Assembly (NCBI GenBank): GCA_025266875.1 | Contig: JALLLT010000018.1 | Span: forward strand, 496,001 to 560,000 | Source of the DNA: Fennellomyces sp. T-0311 | Lineage: Eukaryota > Mucoromycota > Mucoromycetes > Mucorales > Lichtheimiaceae | Reading direction: 5' to 3' | DNA: 64,000 bases | Part shown: one piece after another, positions 13,805-25,100 of the stretch | Position numbering within the stretch: position 1 is the stretch's first letter | Layout: every line of letters starts with the position of its first letter | Notes under the pieces: generated by a model | Told to the model about the DNA's origin: nothing | The model's database searches: none | The model's input: the letters and a program-made list of their open reading frames with translations, nothing else | Position numbers and translations under genes: made by a program

Positions 13805-15063
13805 ATGTCCTACTATGACCGGGATCGACGCAGCACCGCGAGAATGCGTAGACTTTACGTTGGTAAAAAAAAAAAGACACCGCGTCTTCTTTTTTCTTCC
13901 CAAGATGGTCCAACTTACCATTAAAACCAAAAGGAAATCTGAATCGTCATGTCCGTGAACGTGATCTCAAAGCTCGCTTTTCCAAACTCGGTCGTTTGAA
14001 AGATTATGAACTTGTCGTAAGTTTTTTTTTCGTTCGTTTCATACAAGGAAAGCGACTCATGATGAACATAAAGGACAACTTTGCGTTTGTGGAGTACGAG
14101 GTACGCAACTTGGTTTATCAGTTGGATTTGGCATACACATTCACCATCAATGCAACCTAGGAACCTCGAGGTCTTGCACTTTATCGATCAACGCACAGTC
14201 ACCTTTATTAACGTTTTGTATACAGATGCTGCCGATGCCATCAAAGAGTTTGATGGAAGTCGTTTGGAAGGGGATCGTATCATTGCAAGTTTTGTGGGAG
14301 GGGGGCAGGATGGATGGCGGGGCGGAAAGCTGATGATACTGGCTGGATTTAGGTTGAATATGCTCGAAAAGGTCCTGCCTCGGTGCGAGGTAAAGGAAAA
14401 CCCAGTGACCGATGCTACAACTGCGGAGAGCTCGGTAAGTGTCCACTGTCTTTTGGCAAGTTTAAAAACTGACACTTTTATCAGGTCATATGTAAGGACT
14501 TTCACTAAACGCGATTAAAATTTGGTGCTAATGCGCTTTGAAAATCACGTTTTTTTTAATACCAAAACAAAAAAAATACAGTGCAAGAGATTGGTACGTT
14601 TCTTTACGATATTGGCGTTATGATCCCAATACTCATCCAATTTTCATAGCGAGATTCCAAAGGGAAGGTGAGGGTTAAACAAAAAGAGAGAGAGAAAGAG
14701 GGGTGGTACTAAAACAAGGCATATCAGGGGCGACCGAGCCATGCGATTTGATGAAAGCCGATGCTTGTAAGTACTCTGTTTCCCTTTATACGTCTGGTTT
14801 ACGTTACTCATATGCTACATAGCGATTGCGGATTGACTGGACACTTGGCCAGAGATTGCCCGTAAGTACACTTGAACGATACGCAAAAGAAAAAAGAACT
14901 AAGAGAAAAAGCATGTAGTGATAACGCCAATAATCGTAAGCGAGGCCGTTCACCACGCAGTTCATCCCGTAGTCCTCGCCGTGGACGATCGCGCAGCCCA
15001 CGCCGCCGTCGCTATAACGACCAAGACGATGATCGCGAAGATTACAGAAAATCCAAATATTAA
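13805..15063 (+). CDS. RS2Z-type SR splicing factor: RRM, two CCHC zinc knuckles, RS tail; 12 exons with microexons
   Basis: This is a pre-mRNA splicing regulator. Exons: 13805-13862, 13934-14016, 14074-14100, 14161-14170 (10 nt), 14226-14284, 14353-14434, 14485-14491 (7 nt), 14582-14593 (12 nt), 14650-14667 (18 nt), 14728-14766, 14823-14861, 14919-15063. They sum to 579 nt, 192 residues, all phases consistent. The RRM runs from RRLYVGNLNRHV (RNP2) through DNFAFVEYEEPRDAADAI (RNP1) to GDRIIVEYA. Zinc knuckle 1 is CYNCGELGHIARDC, knuckle 2 CFDCGLTGHLARDC. The tail is RGRSPRSSSRSPRRGRSRSP. RRM plus two knuckles plus RS matches plant RS2Z proteins. The fifth intron (14285-14352) uses a GC donor (GCAAGT). 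Without the tiny exons knuckle 1 cannot be assembled, which is the main support for them. Confidence 0.9.
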
Positions 15064-15247
15064 GATACTCTCCGAGAAAGGAAGAAAGAAAAAACCTCCC
15101 GTTTTTTTTTCTTTTGCGAAAAGACCAAGCCTTGCTCTCTCATCTCATGGTGCTTGCCGCATAAAAACCCCCCCACACACACAAAATATAAAACATTTGC
15201 TGCCGCTGCCATTTTTGGTCTGGTGTACGTTTGTTCTCTGGAATTAT

Positions 15248-15267
15248 TTCTCTCTCTCTCTCTCTCT
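15248..15267 (+). repeat. (CT)n microsatellite upstream of the PH-domain gene
   Basis: A perfect CT run of about 20 nt lies some 35 bp before the ATG of the PH-domain gene. Confidence 0.8.
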
Positions 15268-15301
15268 TTATCTTGGTTCCGCTCAATCTTATGCATTCAA
15301 A

Positions 15302-17821
15302 ATGAGTCACCGGGAACGTTGCGCTACTCGAGTCATTATTAGTCCTTGGCATGACAAGACGGCATCTCATAATTCCGAAGACGCGTAAGATTGGATTACT
15401 TTATTCATTACAAAGATAAAAAGAAGAGTCTAAAACTGTTTTTTGCCCAATAGGCCAACACGACGACGCCAAGAGGTCAAGCATGGTAAATTTCATGCGG
15501 AGCCTTCTTCTTCGAGGCAGCCGTTGTTTTGGAAAAGTTCGGGAGCCATTCTTATGCCATCGTCCTCGGTGGTCCAAGACCAAGCGATGGCGCCCGATAC
15601 AGTTTTGAAACAGGATGCCTTGTTGTGCAAACGCGTGGTGGATACGCACGGTGAACAGCCCACGCAATACAATGCACGAGAGGAAAGGAATCAAAAGGAA
15701 GAGTGGAGACAATTGCAGGTGGAGTTGTCTTTGTCGACTCTATCCATCTATGCCACTCCAGTAAGTTGTCCTTTTATAATTTTTCCGTGATGCATCTATC
15801 GTCAAAGTAACAAGCCAAAAAGGCATTGACGTGGCCATCCCGAGAATTGGAGGACCTAGTCATATTCGATCATACTCCGCATTTGCGTCTCTACCTCGCC
15901 TCGCCCCTCGACTATACCTTTTGTTTGCGCTACCGCTTCCGGACCGAGGAATACGTCACCTTGACGTTCCGAGCACGGTCCATGACGCTGTCCCAAGAAT
16001 GGTACGTGGCGCTGTATCGGGTGCTGCCCGACCACTGCAAGCCCGTGTGCTCGCCATGGTGCGAAGTCCATATACCCCTGATGGATCTCTCGGTGCGGAT
16101 CCCGCTGGTGGACGCCGACACCGGGGAGCTCCGTTACGACATTACGGTGCGCCATGTCAAGGATGCCGTGCTGGCCTTGTTGGAGAAGGATCAAGCGTGG
16201 GCAACCAACATCCAATCGCGACTGGGCAAAGAGAATTTGGGGATGTGCTGGACACGTGGCAGTCGAACCGAATGGGTCTATTGGACACACAGTTTATCGG
16301 ATGAAACGGCGCCCACCGATCTAGTCATCTCTCCTCAGCATATCGAGCAGGTATAAGCCCATCTTTTGCATGCGACGAAAATCAAAGAAGAAGAAACCTT
16401 ATCATACATGCAAAAAATAGACCCATCGTCTGGAACTTCGACGCATCGAGCATACTCCGAACACCATTGAATTCTCGGACGAAACGTTGGTCGAGCCGCC
16501 GCCCGTGGAGGGGTTTCTGTACCGAGTGACGACATTTACCGGCAAACCCATCCCACCGGGCAGTTTAGCACGACGACGATTCTACTTTGCAAGCTTCGAT
16601 CAGTACCTCTTCATTATCCACACGACACACACGCTAAAGCCGCCCAAGGATCAATGTTACCAAGAAGGGCTGCAAAGTGACACGTTTGCCGCCGTATCAC
16701 CCTTCACGACACCTGATGCGACCGAAACAGAAATTAAGCGACGTCTGCGACTCATGACAGATGCATCACGCGTCATTGACTTGACAGAAGTGTCACATGT
16801 CAGCCGATCATTTAACGATGAAGAGGAGGAGGATCACTCGGCGTTTGATGTGGATAATGCCGATTCTTTGACGGCTACCATCCTGCATCGTCCACTCAGT
16901 TCCCCAGAGCAGCGCCAGCGGAATCCGCGTTTGGAAATTGTCATGCAGAACGGTATCGTGCTCAAGCTCAAGGTGCGGACTTGGCTCGCCAAGGAGAGGT
17001 CATGATTTTTTTTTAAAAAAAAAAAACTCTACTATTCTATAGTCAGATTCGAGTGGGGCGTGCGATGCCTGGGTGCGGCACCTGTCCAGGCTGATCGTGT
17101 ACTGGCGAGCACACAAGGAGGCCAGTTTGAACATTAATGCGCAACACGATTTCTCCGATATGTTTGATGAAGAGTTCCGGCTCTCGTTGACGGATGAAGA
17201 AAAGGGCAGCGATTTCAACCGAAAGCCAGTGGTGGATACCCGCATTTGGAGCATTTGTGCGTTTGACCAATGTCGCGAAGTGGTGGTACATATTAAAGCT
17301 GCTTATCCAATGGGCATACACACACACAAAGAGAATAACAGTGGTATATACATATATAGAAAACCGGAGTCATGTACTTTCAACCACGATCACGGGGCAC
17401 ATTTTCGCAAAAGATCTTTGTGTTGACGGCAGATGGATGGTTGATGTACTACAACATATACGAGCGAGCCCCCATCAGCTGTCAGCCCATCGTCGGGGCC
17501 ATTCACGATCGAAAGGACGCAGTCAACATTAGCAGCTGCTACGTATATTCATCGGCGTCCCCGCGACGGCCGACCAGAATCTTTCCTGATGGCATCGCAG
17601 CGGCGGACGTGAACGACGACAGTCTGTTTTGCCTGTGGAAACCGCTGACCCGACGCGTGTTCAGTCCCAGACGACAGCGACTGTGCGTGTACAAGAACAG
17701 CAGCAAGTTTTTCCAGCAGGATGGCGAGACGTGGCAGTTTTTGGCAAAGAACCGCCACGAAAAGGAAGAGTGGGTGTGGGCCATCAATGTAGTGATTGAG
17801 CAATTGCTGCGAGGCAAATGA
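15302..17821 (+). CDS. protein with two pleckstrin-homology-like domains
   Basis: Six exons (15302-15384, 15454-15760, 15823-16350, 16421-16972, 17043-17285, 17360-17821) total 2175 nt, 724 residues. The first PH-like region contains GFLYRVTTFTGKPIPPG, RRRFYFASFDQYLFII and ends ACDAWVRHLSRLIVYWR. The second contains TGVMYFQPRSRGTFSQKIFV and LTADGWLMYYNIYE and ends ETWQFLAKNRHEKEEWVWAI, each closing with the Trp-bearing alpha helix of PH domains. The N-terminal 300 residues are unassigned. Such proteins usually bind phosphoinositides at a membrane. A relation to the yeast sporulation protein Spo71 is possible but unproven. The fourth donor is ambiguous: GTGCGG at 16973 keeps frame, while the later GTCATG does not. 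Confidence 0.82.
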
Positions 17822-18405
17822 AATGGTATCACATTGTGTCACCTTCTTCTTATAACTTTTTTTTTAGTATTCCACTTTATATATCCCCCCTCCCACACAC
17901 ACACACAAAACCATGCTTGTAAGAAAAAAGGACTGAAAGAGATCAGTGCAATTTGTATTATAAAAAAAACACAGAGTAAGGGGATGGTTGGGTGGGATTT
18001 GACCTCTTTTTTTTAGGTCGTGGCGTTTTTTAAATTCTCGTAATGAGGTTGCACACAGTGATAAGTGGCTACTGCCTTTCCAAGGTTCAAGAACTTTTAT
18101 ACTTACGAAAGAAAGAGATCAAGGAGGAAAAGGGAGGTAGCCAAGGACCTCAATGTTGTCATCACTACTCCGATATCACCCAGGGAACCAGGTGCGCAAC
18201 GGAAAAAGAAGGCACTTTTTTTTTCTTTCCACGTGAACGGCCTAGGGGAACAGAGAGTAGCAGAGAAGAGAGAGAGAGAGACAGAGAGAGAGGAAAACAT
18301 TTTTACATCTCCCGCAACTTTTTTTTTCGGGTGCACAGAAGCAACTCCCTTTTTTTACACTTTCTTCTCGTTCCCTTTCTCATCTTTCTTCCCCTCTCCC
18401 TCATC
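17822..18405. other. intergenic, with purine- and pyrimidine-rich tracts
   Basis: This is the upstream region of the G-beta gene. It contains a GA-rich run near 18266-18293 and a C/T-rich stretch at about 18330-18400 ending at the start codon. No gene was seen. Confidence 0.5.
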
Positions 18406-19594
18406 ATGAACATGACCGACAGCGACATTCCTGAGCGCATTGCTGCTGCGAGGCGAGAGGCCGAGGCACTAAAAGACAGAATCAAACAACGAAAAGAAGC
18501 ACTTGCCGATTCAACATGTAAAAAAAAAGTTCACACACTTTATTCTTCGTTATCATTTTGTAACCATTTGCCAATATCACAGTGAAAGAAATGGCCAGGG
18601 ACGTTGAACCCTTGCCTCGTATTGTCATGAAAGCACGTCGGACTCTTAAAGGACATCTCGCCAAAATCTACTCGATGCACTGGGCAACGGACAAACGACA
18701 TGTCGTATCTGCTTCACAAGACGGCAAACTGATCGTATGGGACGCCTATTCATCCAACAAAGTGCACGCCATCCCACTGCGGTCATCGTGGGTCATGACC
18801 TGCGCTTATTCACCTTCGGGCAACCTCGTCGCCTGCGGTGGTCTCGATAACATTTGCTCGATTTACAATCTACGTACACGCGACGGCCCCGCGCGCCCTG
18901 CTCGTGAATTATCCGCACACACCGGCTACTTGTCATGCTGTCGATTCATCAACGACCGGCAGATTCTGACAGCTTCTGGTGATAAAACCTGCATGTTGTG
19001 GGACATTGATGCTGGTGTTAAAACCGAGGAATTTGCAGATCATTCAAACGATGTCATGAGGTACACCTTTTTCTTTTCTATCCACCTAAAAGATTCCCTT
19101 CTAAACTCACTTAAAACGCAAATGCAATATATTATAGCTTGTCACTGGGCCCCAATCCCAACGTATTTGTAAGCGGCGCATGCGACTCTACGGCCAAAGT
19201 ATGGGATATTCGAACCAAACGATGCGTGCAGACGTTTGTCGGCCACGAGAGCGATGTGAATGCGGTCCAGTTCTTTCCCAATGGCGATGCGTTTGCCACG
19301 GGTTCAGACGACGCCAGCTGTCGACTGTTCGATTTACGCGCCGACTGCGAATTGGCGGTCTATTCGCATGAATCCATCCTTTGTGGCATTACTTCGGTCG
19401 ACTTTTCAGTATCCGGTCGACTGCTGTTCGGTGGCTACGACGATTACAACTGCAACGTGTGGGATACGCTCAAGGGTGAGCGCGTCGGCGTCTTGCAAGC
19501 CCACGAGAACCGAGTGTCGTGCTTGGGCGTCGCGGGTGATGGCATGGCTTTGTGTACAGGTAGCTGGGATGCCACACTGCGCGTCTGGGCATAA
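18406..19594 (+). CDS. heterotrimeric G-protein beta subunit
   Basis: Three exons (18406-18517, 18583-19060, 19138-19594) give 348 residues, the usual G-beta length. The N-terminal helix ([20 protein letters not shown]) is the coiled coil that pairs with G-gamma. Seven WD40 blades follow, for example [79 protein letters not shown] and [11 protein letters not shown] at the C-terminus. The propeller carries pheromone, nutrient or light signals from receptors at the plasma membrane to MAP kinase or cAMP pathways. Mucoralean genomes usually hold several paralogues, so I assign no symbol. Confidence 0.96.
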
Positions 19595-19910
19595 CATTTT
19601 CTTCTATTACTTTATCATTTTCCTTTCAAAGCATCTTCAAGTCATTGCACAACCCGTCGAATTGTACTAGTTTCCCTAACTTTAGTCCTCCTTTTTTTTT
19701 ATTTTCTTATCCCTCTCTCCACTCGCTCTCTCGCCCTCTTCGCTCTTATGGTTTTTATTCCCACACCAACCATCGCATCCATGTAGTCTTAAATCTTGTC
19801 TCCTCCGGTTTTTTCTTTTTTCGTACGTCTATACATACTTTTACTTTCGCCTTTTTCTTCTCTCTCTACACCACGCAAACAGATATATAAAAAAAAAGTC
19901 TGGTATTTTA
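19595..19910. other. short intergenic, no gene recognised
   Basis: This pyrimidine-rich spacer lies between the 3' ends of two convergent genes. Nothing else was seen. Confidence 0.5.
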
Positions 19911-20387
19911 TTAACAAGGAGGAGAGTGGCGTTTAACATGAGGAGGAGTCTGTGGCTGACCAAAAATGCGACCTAATAAACCAGTGGATTGTTGTTGCTG
20001 CAACAATAACTCTTGGGCAGACGACCTCCGATACAGTCTTGGGGCTGGCTCATTGTTGGCCACCACACGACGCAACGACTGTGCCAGTGGATGCTCAAAG
20101 TGTCGAACACACCGGTATTCGCGGTTAACACGGTCCAATTCTTTCGTCAGGCGCTTCATGTTGGTGGGGTGTTCCAGATAATCCTTGTCGTCTGCTAGAA
20201 AGGACTGCCGTTGCAATAGCAACTTATGCTGCGTGCGACTCATTTCTTTGGGCTTCTGGTTGTTGCTATAGGCGTGCGTCAGTTGTGTGCTCGTCGTCGT
20301 TCGCAAATTCGGCTGGCTCTGCATCGGTCGAAGTAGCCGATTCCTTCGAATGTCTGTCTTTTCGGTGGCTAATTGAACTGAGGTCAT
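19911..20387 (-). CDS. small basic protein of unknown function
   Basis: A single exon of 158 codons from the ATG at 20387. I do not recognise the family. The sequence is basic and Gln-rich, with a helical central part (HKLLLQRQSFLADDKDYLEH, then MKRLTKELDRVNREYRCVRH) that could form a short coiled coil, and a low-complexity C-terminus (ELLLQQQQS ... PPHVKRHSPPC). The frame is open further upstream but there encodes only a translated AT repeat and T-run, so I place the start at the Met after it. Confidence 0.6.
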   Translation of the reverse strand: MTSVQLATEKTDIRRNRLLRPMQSQPNLRTTTSTQLTHAYSNNQKPKEMSRTQHKLLLQRQSFLADDKDYLEHPTNMKRLTKELDRVNREYRCVRHFEHPLAQSLRRVVANNEPAPRLYRRSSAQELLLQQQQSTGLLGRIFGQPQTPPHVKRHSPPC

Positions 20388-20406
20388 TGGTTCAAAGAAA
20401 AAAGGA

Positions 20407-20427
20407 ATATATATATATATATATATA
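20407..20427. repeat. (AT)n microsatellite
   Basis: A perfect AT dinucleotide run of about 21 nt lies 20 bp upstream of the small unknown gene. It may serve as an AT-rich core promoter for it. Confidence 0.85.
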
Positions 20428-20515
20428 AAAACAGGAGCAAAAAAAAAGTACGCAAAAAACATATATAAAAGGTTCCCCTTTACCCAAAAATGGTGCACAT
20501 GACCCATTCTTCTTA

Positions 20516-22157
20516 TCAGACCAAGATTTTACTTATAGTCAAACGAAGTCGTGTCCGTCGCCAATACTTTGTTATCTGTCCTAAAATCATATATGCCACT
20601 GGACTTTGCTGCTTGTAAAGTGCCAGAAACAAAAGCGTAGCCATAAGCAGGTTGATCGCCGCATGCTTGACTGCAGCCTAAATCAAGCCAGTCAGCACCT
20701 TTCTTTTTGTGTGCTTGCAATCCCACCCCTCTCCCTATTTACCTTGACGACCCATTTCCAACCATCCCAGCGCTCGTTACCATCATCCGCCTCCTCCTCT
20801 TCCACGTCCACCGGCCTGCGTCGATCGCGCTCCACCAGCTCCTGCCTCAGCCCATCGATCCGCTCGTTCAGTGCCAGGATTTCCGCCTGCAGCGTATCCA
20901 ATGCCCGTTTGGTAGCTGGGCCCAGCGCCACCACCGATGTATATTGCTGATCCGTCAACAGGCTCGATTCCGCTGATCCGATCCTGGCCTGGGGTGGAGG
21001 TCCGGTGGCGGTCATGGACGAAGCCGCACTGGATGGCGATTGGACATGACGTTGGGCAGGTGATAACGTAGCGTGCGCTGATGTGGCGGATATCACTGGT
21101 GATGGGAGTTGTACCATCGATGGCTGGTTCTCCACTTCGTTCACACTGCCATCATCCACTTTGTATTGTCGGGCAGACGGCTGTTGTGCCCAGGGATTCA
21201 CGTGCGGATCAAAGGGTTCGGTCGCGGCGGGCTCGACAAAGATGCCTGATCCAAGTTTGTTGGGTGGCGGTGGCGGAGGAGGAGGTCGTTTTCGGCCGGG
21301 TATCGAGACTTGCGAAAGTCTTCTTCCCTGAACGGAAGATGCTGCCGAAGGAGTGCGCATTTGTGTTCGACTGCTGTTGTTGGTGCGAATGTATCGAGCG
21401 GCGGAATGGGCGGATGTCCGGGAAAGGGTGGGCGAAAGTGGCGGGCGAAAACTGGTGGAGGATGAACGCGATGCTGTTCTTCGTCTATCTTGCTGTTGGA
21501 TTTCCATGAGATACGCACGCTCTTCCGCATCCACCGACGCAACACTCGTCTCGTCCTCCTCGCTGCTGTCCGAATCCTCATCCGAATCCTCGTCTTTGGA
21601 TGGCTGCATGGTCGCAAAGCCCTGGATAATTTGATGTGCCTGTGCCTTGCTGCCAGGCTTCTTGTATGCCTACTTGCTCTTCTTTAGAAAACTCTTCCAC
21701 CGTGGACACTGGATCAGAAACAAACAAACCTCGACAGCAACGCGTAATAATACTTCAACGTATCGGTGCTTTGCTTCCAAACTATTGAGCCCTTCCAGTT
21801 TCTTCCAAGCATCCCTGTTTTGTCCCCCGGCGCAACGCTTTCGTTAGAAATCACCAATGACGAAACGAGTCGTTCCAACCTTACCATTTCGCTCTTCCAA
21901 CAACATCAAATATTCCCGGGCGCTGCGTGTCGACATTACCCTGCGCGGCTTGTTTATATAATGCGTACAACTAGAATGGGGGAGGAATTAATAAAACTGG
22001 CAAGATTGCGGGGTAATATAACTCATATTACTTCAAGTTTCTGCTCTTTGGTCGGCTGGAAACTGGATGACGGAGACAAATGTTGAACAATGTGAAGGGC
22101 CTTATTAAACCGCTGACCTACATATCGGTCAGAGTAATGAGGAGGAATGGTCGACAT
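20516..22157 (-). CDS. ACBD5/Atg37-like tail-anchored acyl-CoA-binding protein
   Basis: Five exons (22032-22157, 21885-21970, 21730-21814, 20743-21669, 20516-20677) total 1386 nt, 461 residues. The N-terminal acyl-CoA-binding domain reads RFNKALHIVQHL, FQPTKEQKLELYALYKQAAQ, RPGIFDVVGRAKWDAWKKLE and HRYVEVLLRVAVE, with the binding Tyr, Lys and Trp residues. An acidic run (DEDSDEDSDSSEEDE) and a disordered Pro/Ser linker follow. Near the end are a coiled coil (LDTLQAEILALNERIDGLRQ), a predicted membrane span (INLLMATLLFLALY) and a basic tail (WRRTRLRL). This order matches ACBD5 and yeast Atg37, peroxisomal tail-anchored proteins that bind very-long-chain acyl-CoA and act in pexophagy and ER contact. 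Peroxisomal location is inference. Confidence 0.85.
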
Positions 22158-25100
22158 GTATAAAAAGAGACAAGGCGGAAAAGAAAGGGCTGTCGGTCAA
22201 TTATTCTTTCTTTTGCGCTTAAAGAAAAATTCATCCACTTTCACATGCAAAGTGACAAACGTAGAATACTCAAAATTTGGTTCTACATCACAAGAGTGCT
22301 ACGAGGCACACACGCACATACTTTTTTTCGCGCTATAGACAAACACTTTATTTTTTGTTGTTGTTCCATAAAGGTAATTCTTGCTGACTAGTCGTCTGTG
22401 CAACAAGACACACTCCCCTCGTTTATATATCTATACGACTCCGATTTCTTCTTTATCTCCCGTGCCATGTGCTTGATGTTCATTACTAAAGTAGGTACGC
22501 CACCACCTCCCTTTCATCATGCCATCGCGAGACCTCTCCTTTGTCATTGTTGATTTATAAAAATGTGCTACGCAGCTAATTTATAGAACCGAGGCATTTA
22601 GTGATTCGCATAGCACCGCTTCAAAGCTTATACTTCCTGCTGCTTATACCTGCATACGAAAGCCACAGGATGGACTGTATACTTTTTTAATTCGATTTCG
22701 CCGGTCCTGGGACGTTGCTCTTGTATGTAGTACAGAGCGATGACTTGTGCTTTCGGAGCAGTGCCTGCGTACACTGTTGGTGTTCCTCTTTTGTGGTGAG
22801 ACGAATGAATTCTGCGCGGCGACACGATCACTCCAGTAATCTTATACTGTCTGCTCGTGCGCCAGAAGCAGCTTTAATCGATCCCCCTTTTCTTGCTCAA
22901 CAGGCACTGAACCGCTCTCAAACACCTTGTTCCCGCACAGAACGCTGTCTGTATTGCTGAACATGATCGTTCCCAAGTTGCAAGTTGCATAATGACAGGA
23001 CACCAGTAACCTCATCGATGAACCTTTTGACGAAAGCCAATTTGATTGCTTCATACAAAAAGGAAATAATGACATATTGTGCTGTTGCTCTTCTTGCAAT
23101 ACCCTAGCGTGTCGTTCGTTCCGGCAACATGAACTGTATTTTCCTCTCTCATTGGGGTGATGGCCCCTCTGACCATGCGGAGAAGAGAAAAAGTTTTTGA
23201 CCCGATCACAAGTGTGAGCTTTCACACTCAAACAACGATGCTAGGCATCGCTTTGTGTAGGCGCAAATGCACTTTGCTTAAACAAGCCCTGGTGGCGTTT
23301 CGTTTTTCAATTCGAAATCTGCAATACCTGCTTCCTGTTTTTAAACTTGAAATCCAGAACCGAGCGTATCTGTACGTGAAATTCTACTCAGGACCTCATG
23401 AACCCGTTTTTCGCATCGACGTTCAAGTGTACACGTTAAGTTTCTACCGCTTGTTACACGGGATGACTCTGAGACGTTAGTCTGCGATATGCATTACCCG
23501 TACGCTACCATACGTTTGTCGTGTCAATGAAGTCAGTTCTTGCAGTACTTCCGAACAGACGATCGGTATATTGAAGTGAATGTTGACAAAAGCAACGCTC
23601 CGAATTGCCATTTTTGTTTCTTCTGTGAATGCTATATATATATATGTCAGTCTCTTTCACTAATCTCATTAAGCTCCAAAAGATTGGCCTGATATCATGT
23701 AAAACACCGGCATAAAAGAAAATACCGTAAAGACATGTACGTCAGTATAAAGTAATCTATACGCTTGTGAATCCTTGCATTCTTTTTTTTGGGGGGGTGG
23801 GGGGGTTCGCAAATGGCGCGAGTGCATAAGATGTGTTGTGGGCTAATGGTCACTAACTACGTCGAGAAATTGTATATGTAATCATCGATATGTCCCAAAA
23901 AGATGCTCTGCAGTTTTGATACGCTGGAGCAACGGAAATGTTGAATGTCCCTAAGGTGATCTGGAAGGTAGCTGTACACACAATTTTCCGTCATAAGCTA
24001 AGCTGATACGAATCGATCTTGCTAGCCAGTGATTACATTCTTTCGTCTGCAGGAACTAATTTCTCTTTATGGTTCCGTAAGACTTAATGATTTCTTTGGC
24101 TATTAGTCGAAAGTTATAAATTTAATGTGGGAGGCATTAGATCTATTCCTATAGATATATGGCCTCTTCCTTGCAGTACTAGATTTAAGATTAAAGTATA
24201 GATGTAGAGAGCCTGTGCCTAAACCCCCCCCCAAAAAAAAAAAAGGTGAAGAAAGGCAGGTTCATATGGAAAATGAAAAAAAAACACATATACAGAGAAC
24301 AGTGCAGGTGGAAAAGTCGAAACGAAGAAAGGGAAGTGCTATGAGTATGTACTCTGGATTCCACAAAATTATGTGCCGCTTCCAGGGACGGTAGAAGCAT
24401 TAGATAGAGAAATAAGGAAGGGAGAACAGAATGGAATATGTCCTTTAGGTCACTGGCATGAGCACTCGCACTTACAGTTCTTTTGCAGTTACGTACCGAT
24501 GCGCATGTCGATGCAATGCAATACGTTCCTTATAATGTTAGTGACTCGACAATCACGATATTGCATGAGTAGAATAGCATTTCATTGCTTTTGTTTCTTT
24601 CTTGTGTTTTTCTGTTTATAGATATCATGAAAATTTTACCGGCTTTTTATACCGGTAACTCAACTTTTCCTAAAGTTAATATGGCAAGCACACATTTTTT
24701 TTACATGTATGCATGCGAGATAGATTTGCTGTCTCTGGTTGCGGTGAAGAAAAACTACATTGCGCTATAACGATGCCCTATTGTAGGTAATATTCAGTCA
24801 TGAGTCTGGAATTTTTACCGCGTAATGTCGGGAAGAAGCCTCTTGAAAATGACACCGGAGATTCTCATACTCGTATAATGCGTCGACTGTCCAAATTCTT
24901 CCTGAAGTTGATTATGCTGTTGGGACGCAGATTTCGCAATACATGAATACGAATTCATTGTCCGTTCGTTCGAGGGTAACGCGCATTCGCGTCTTGCTCG
25001 TTGTTGCGCTACTTTGAGCATACAAGGTATAGGCCATTCCCAAGCTGCCCACTTTCTATATGGAAGCCAAACCATTAGCGCGTTATTCCTTGATTTTCAA

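Noticed and set aside
16973..17005. Extension of PH-gene exon 4 to the GTCATG donor at about 17000
   Set aside because: It would put the following exon, with conserved ACDAWVRHLSRLIVYWR, out of frame.
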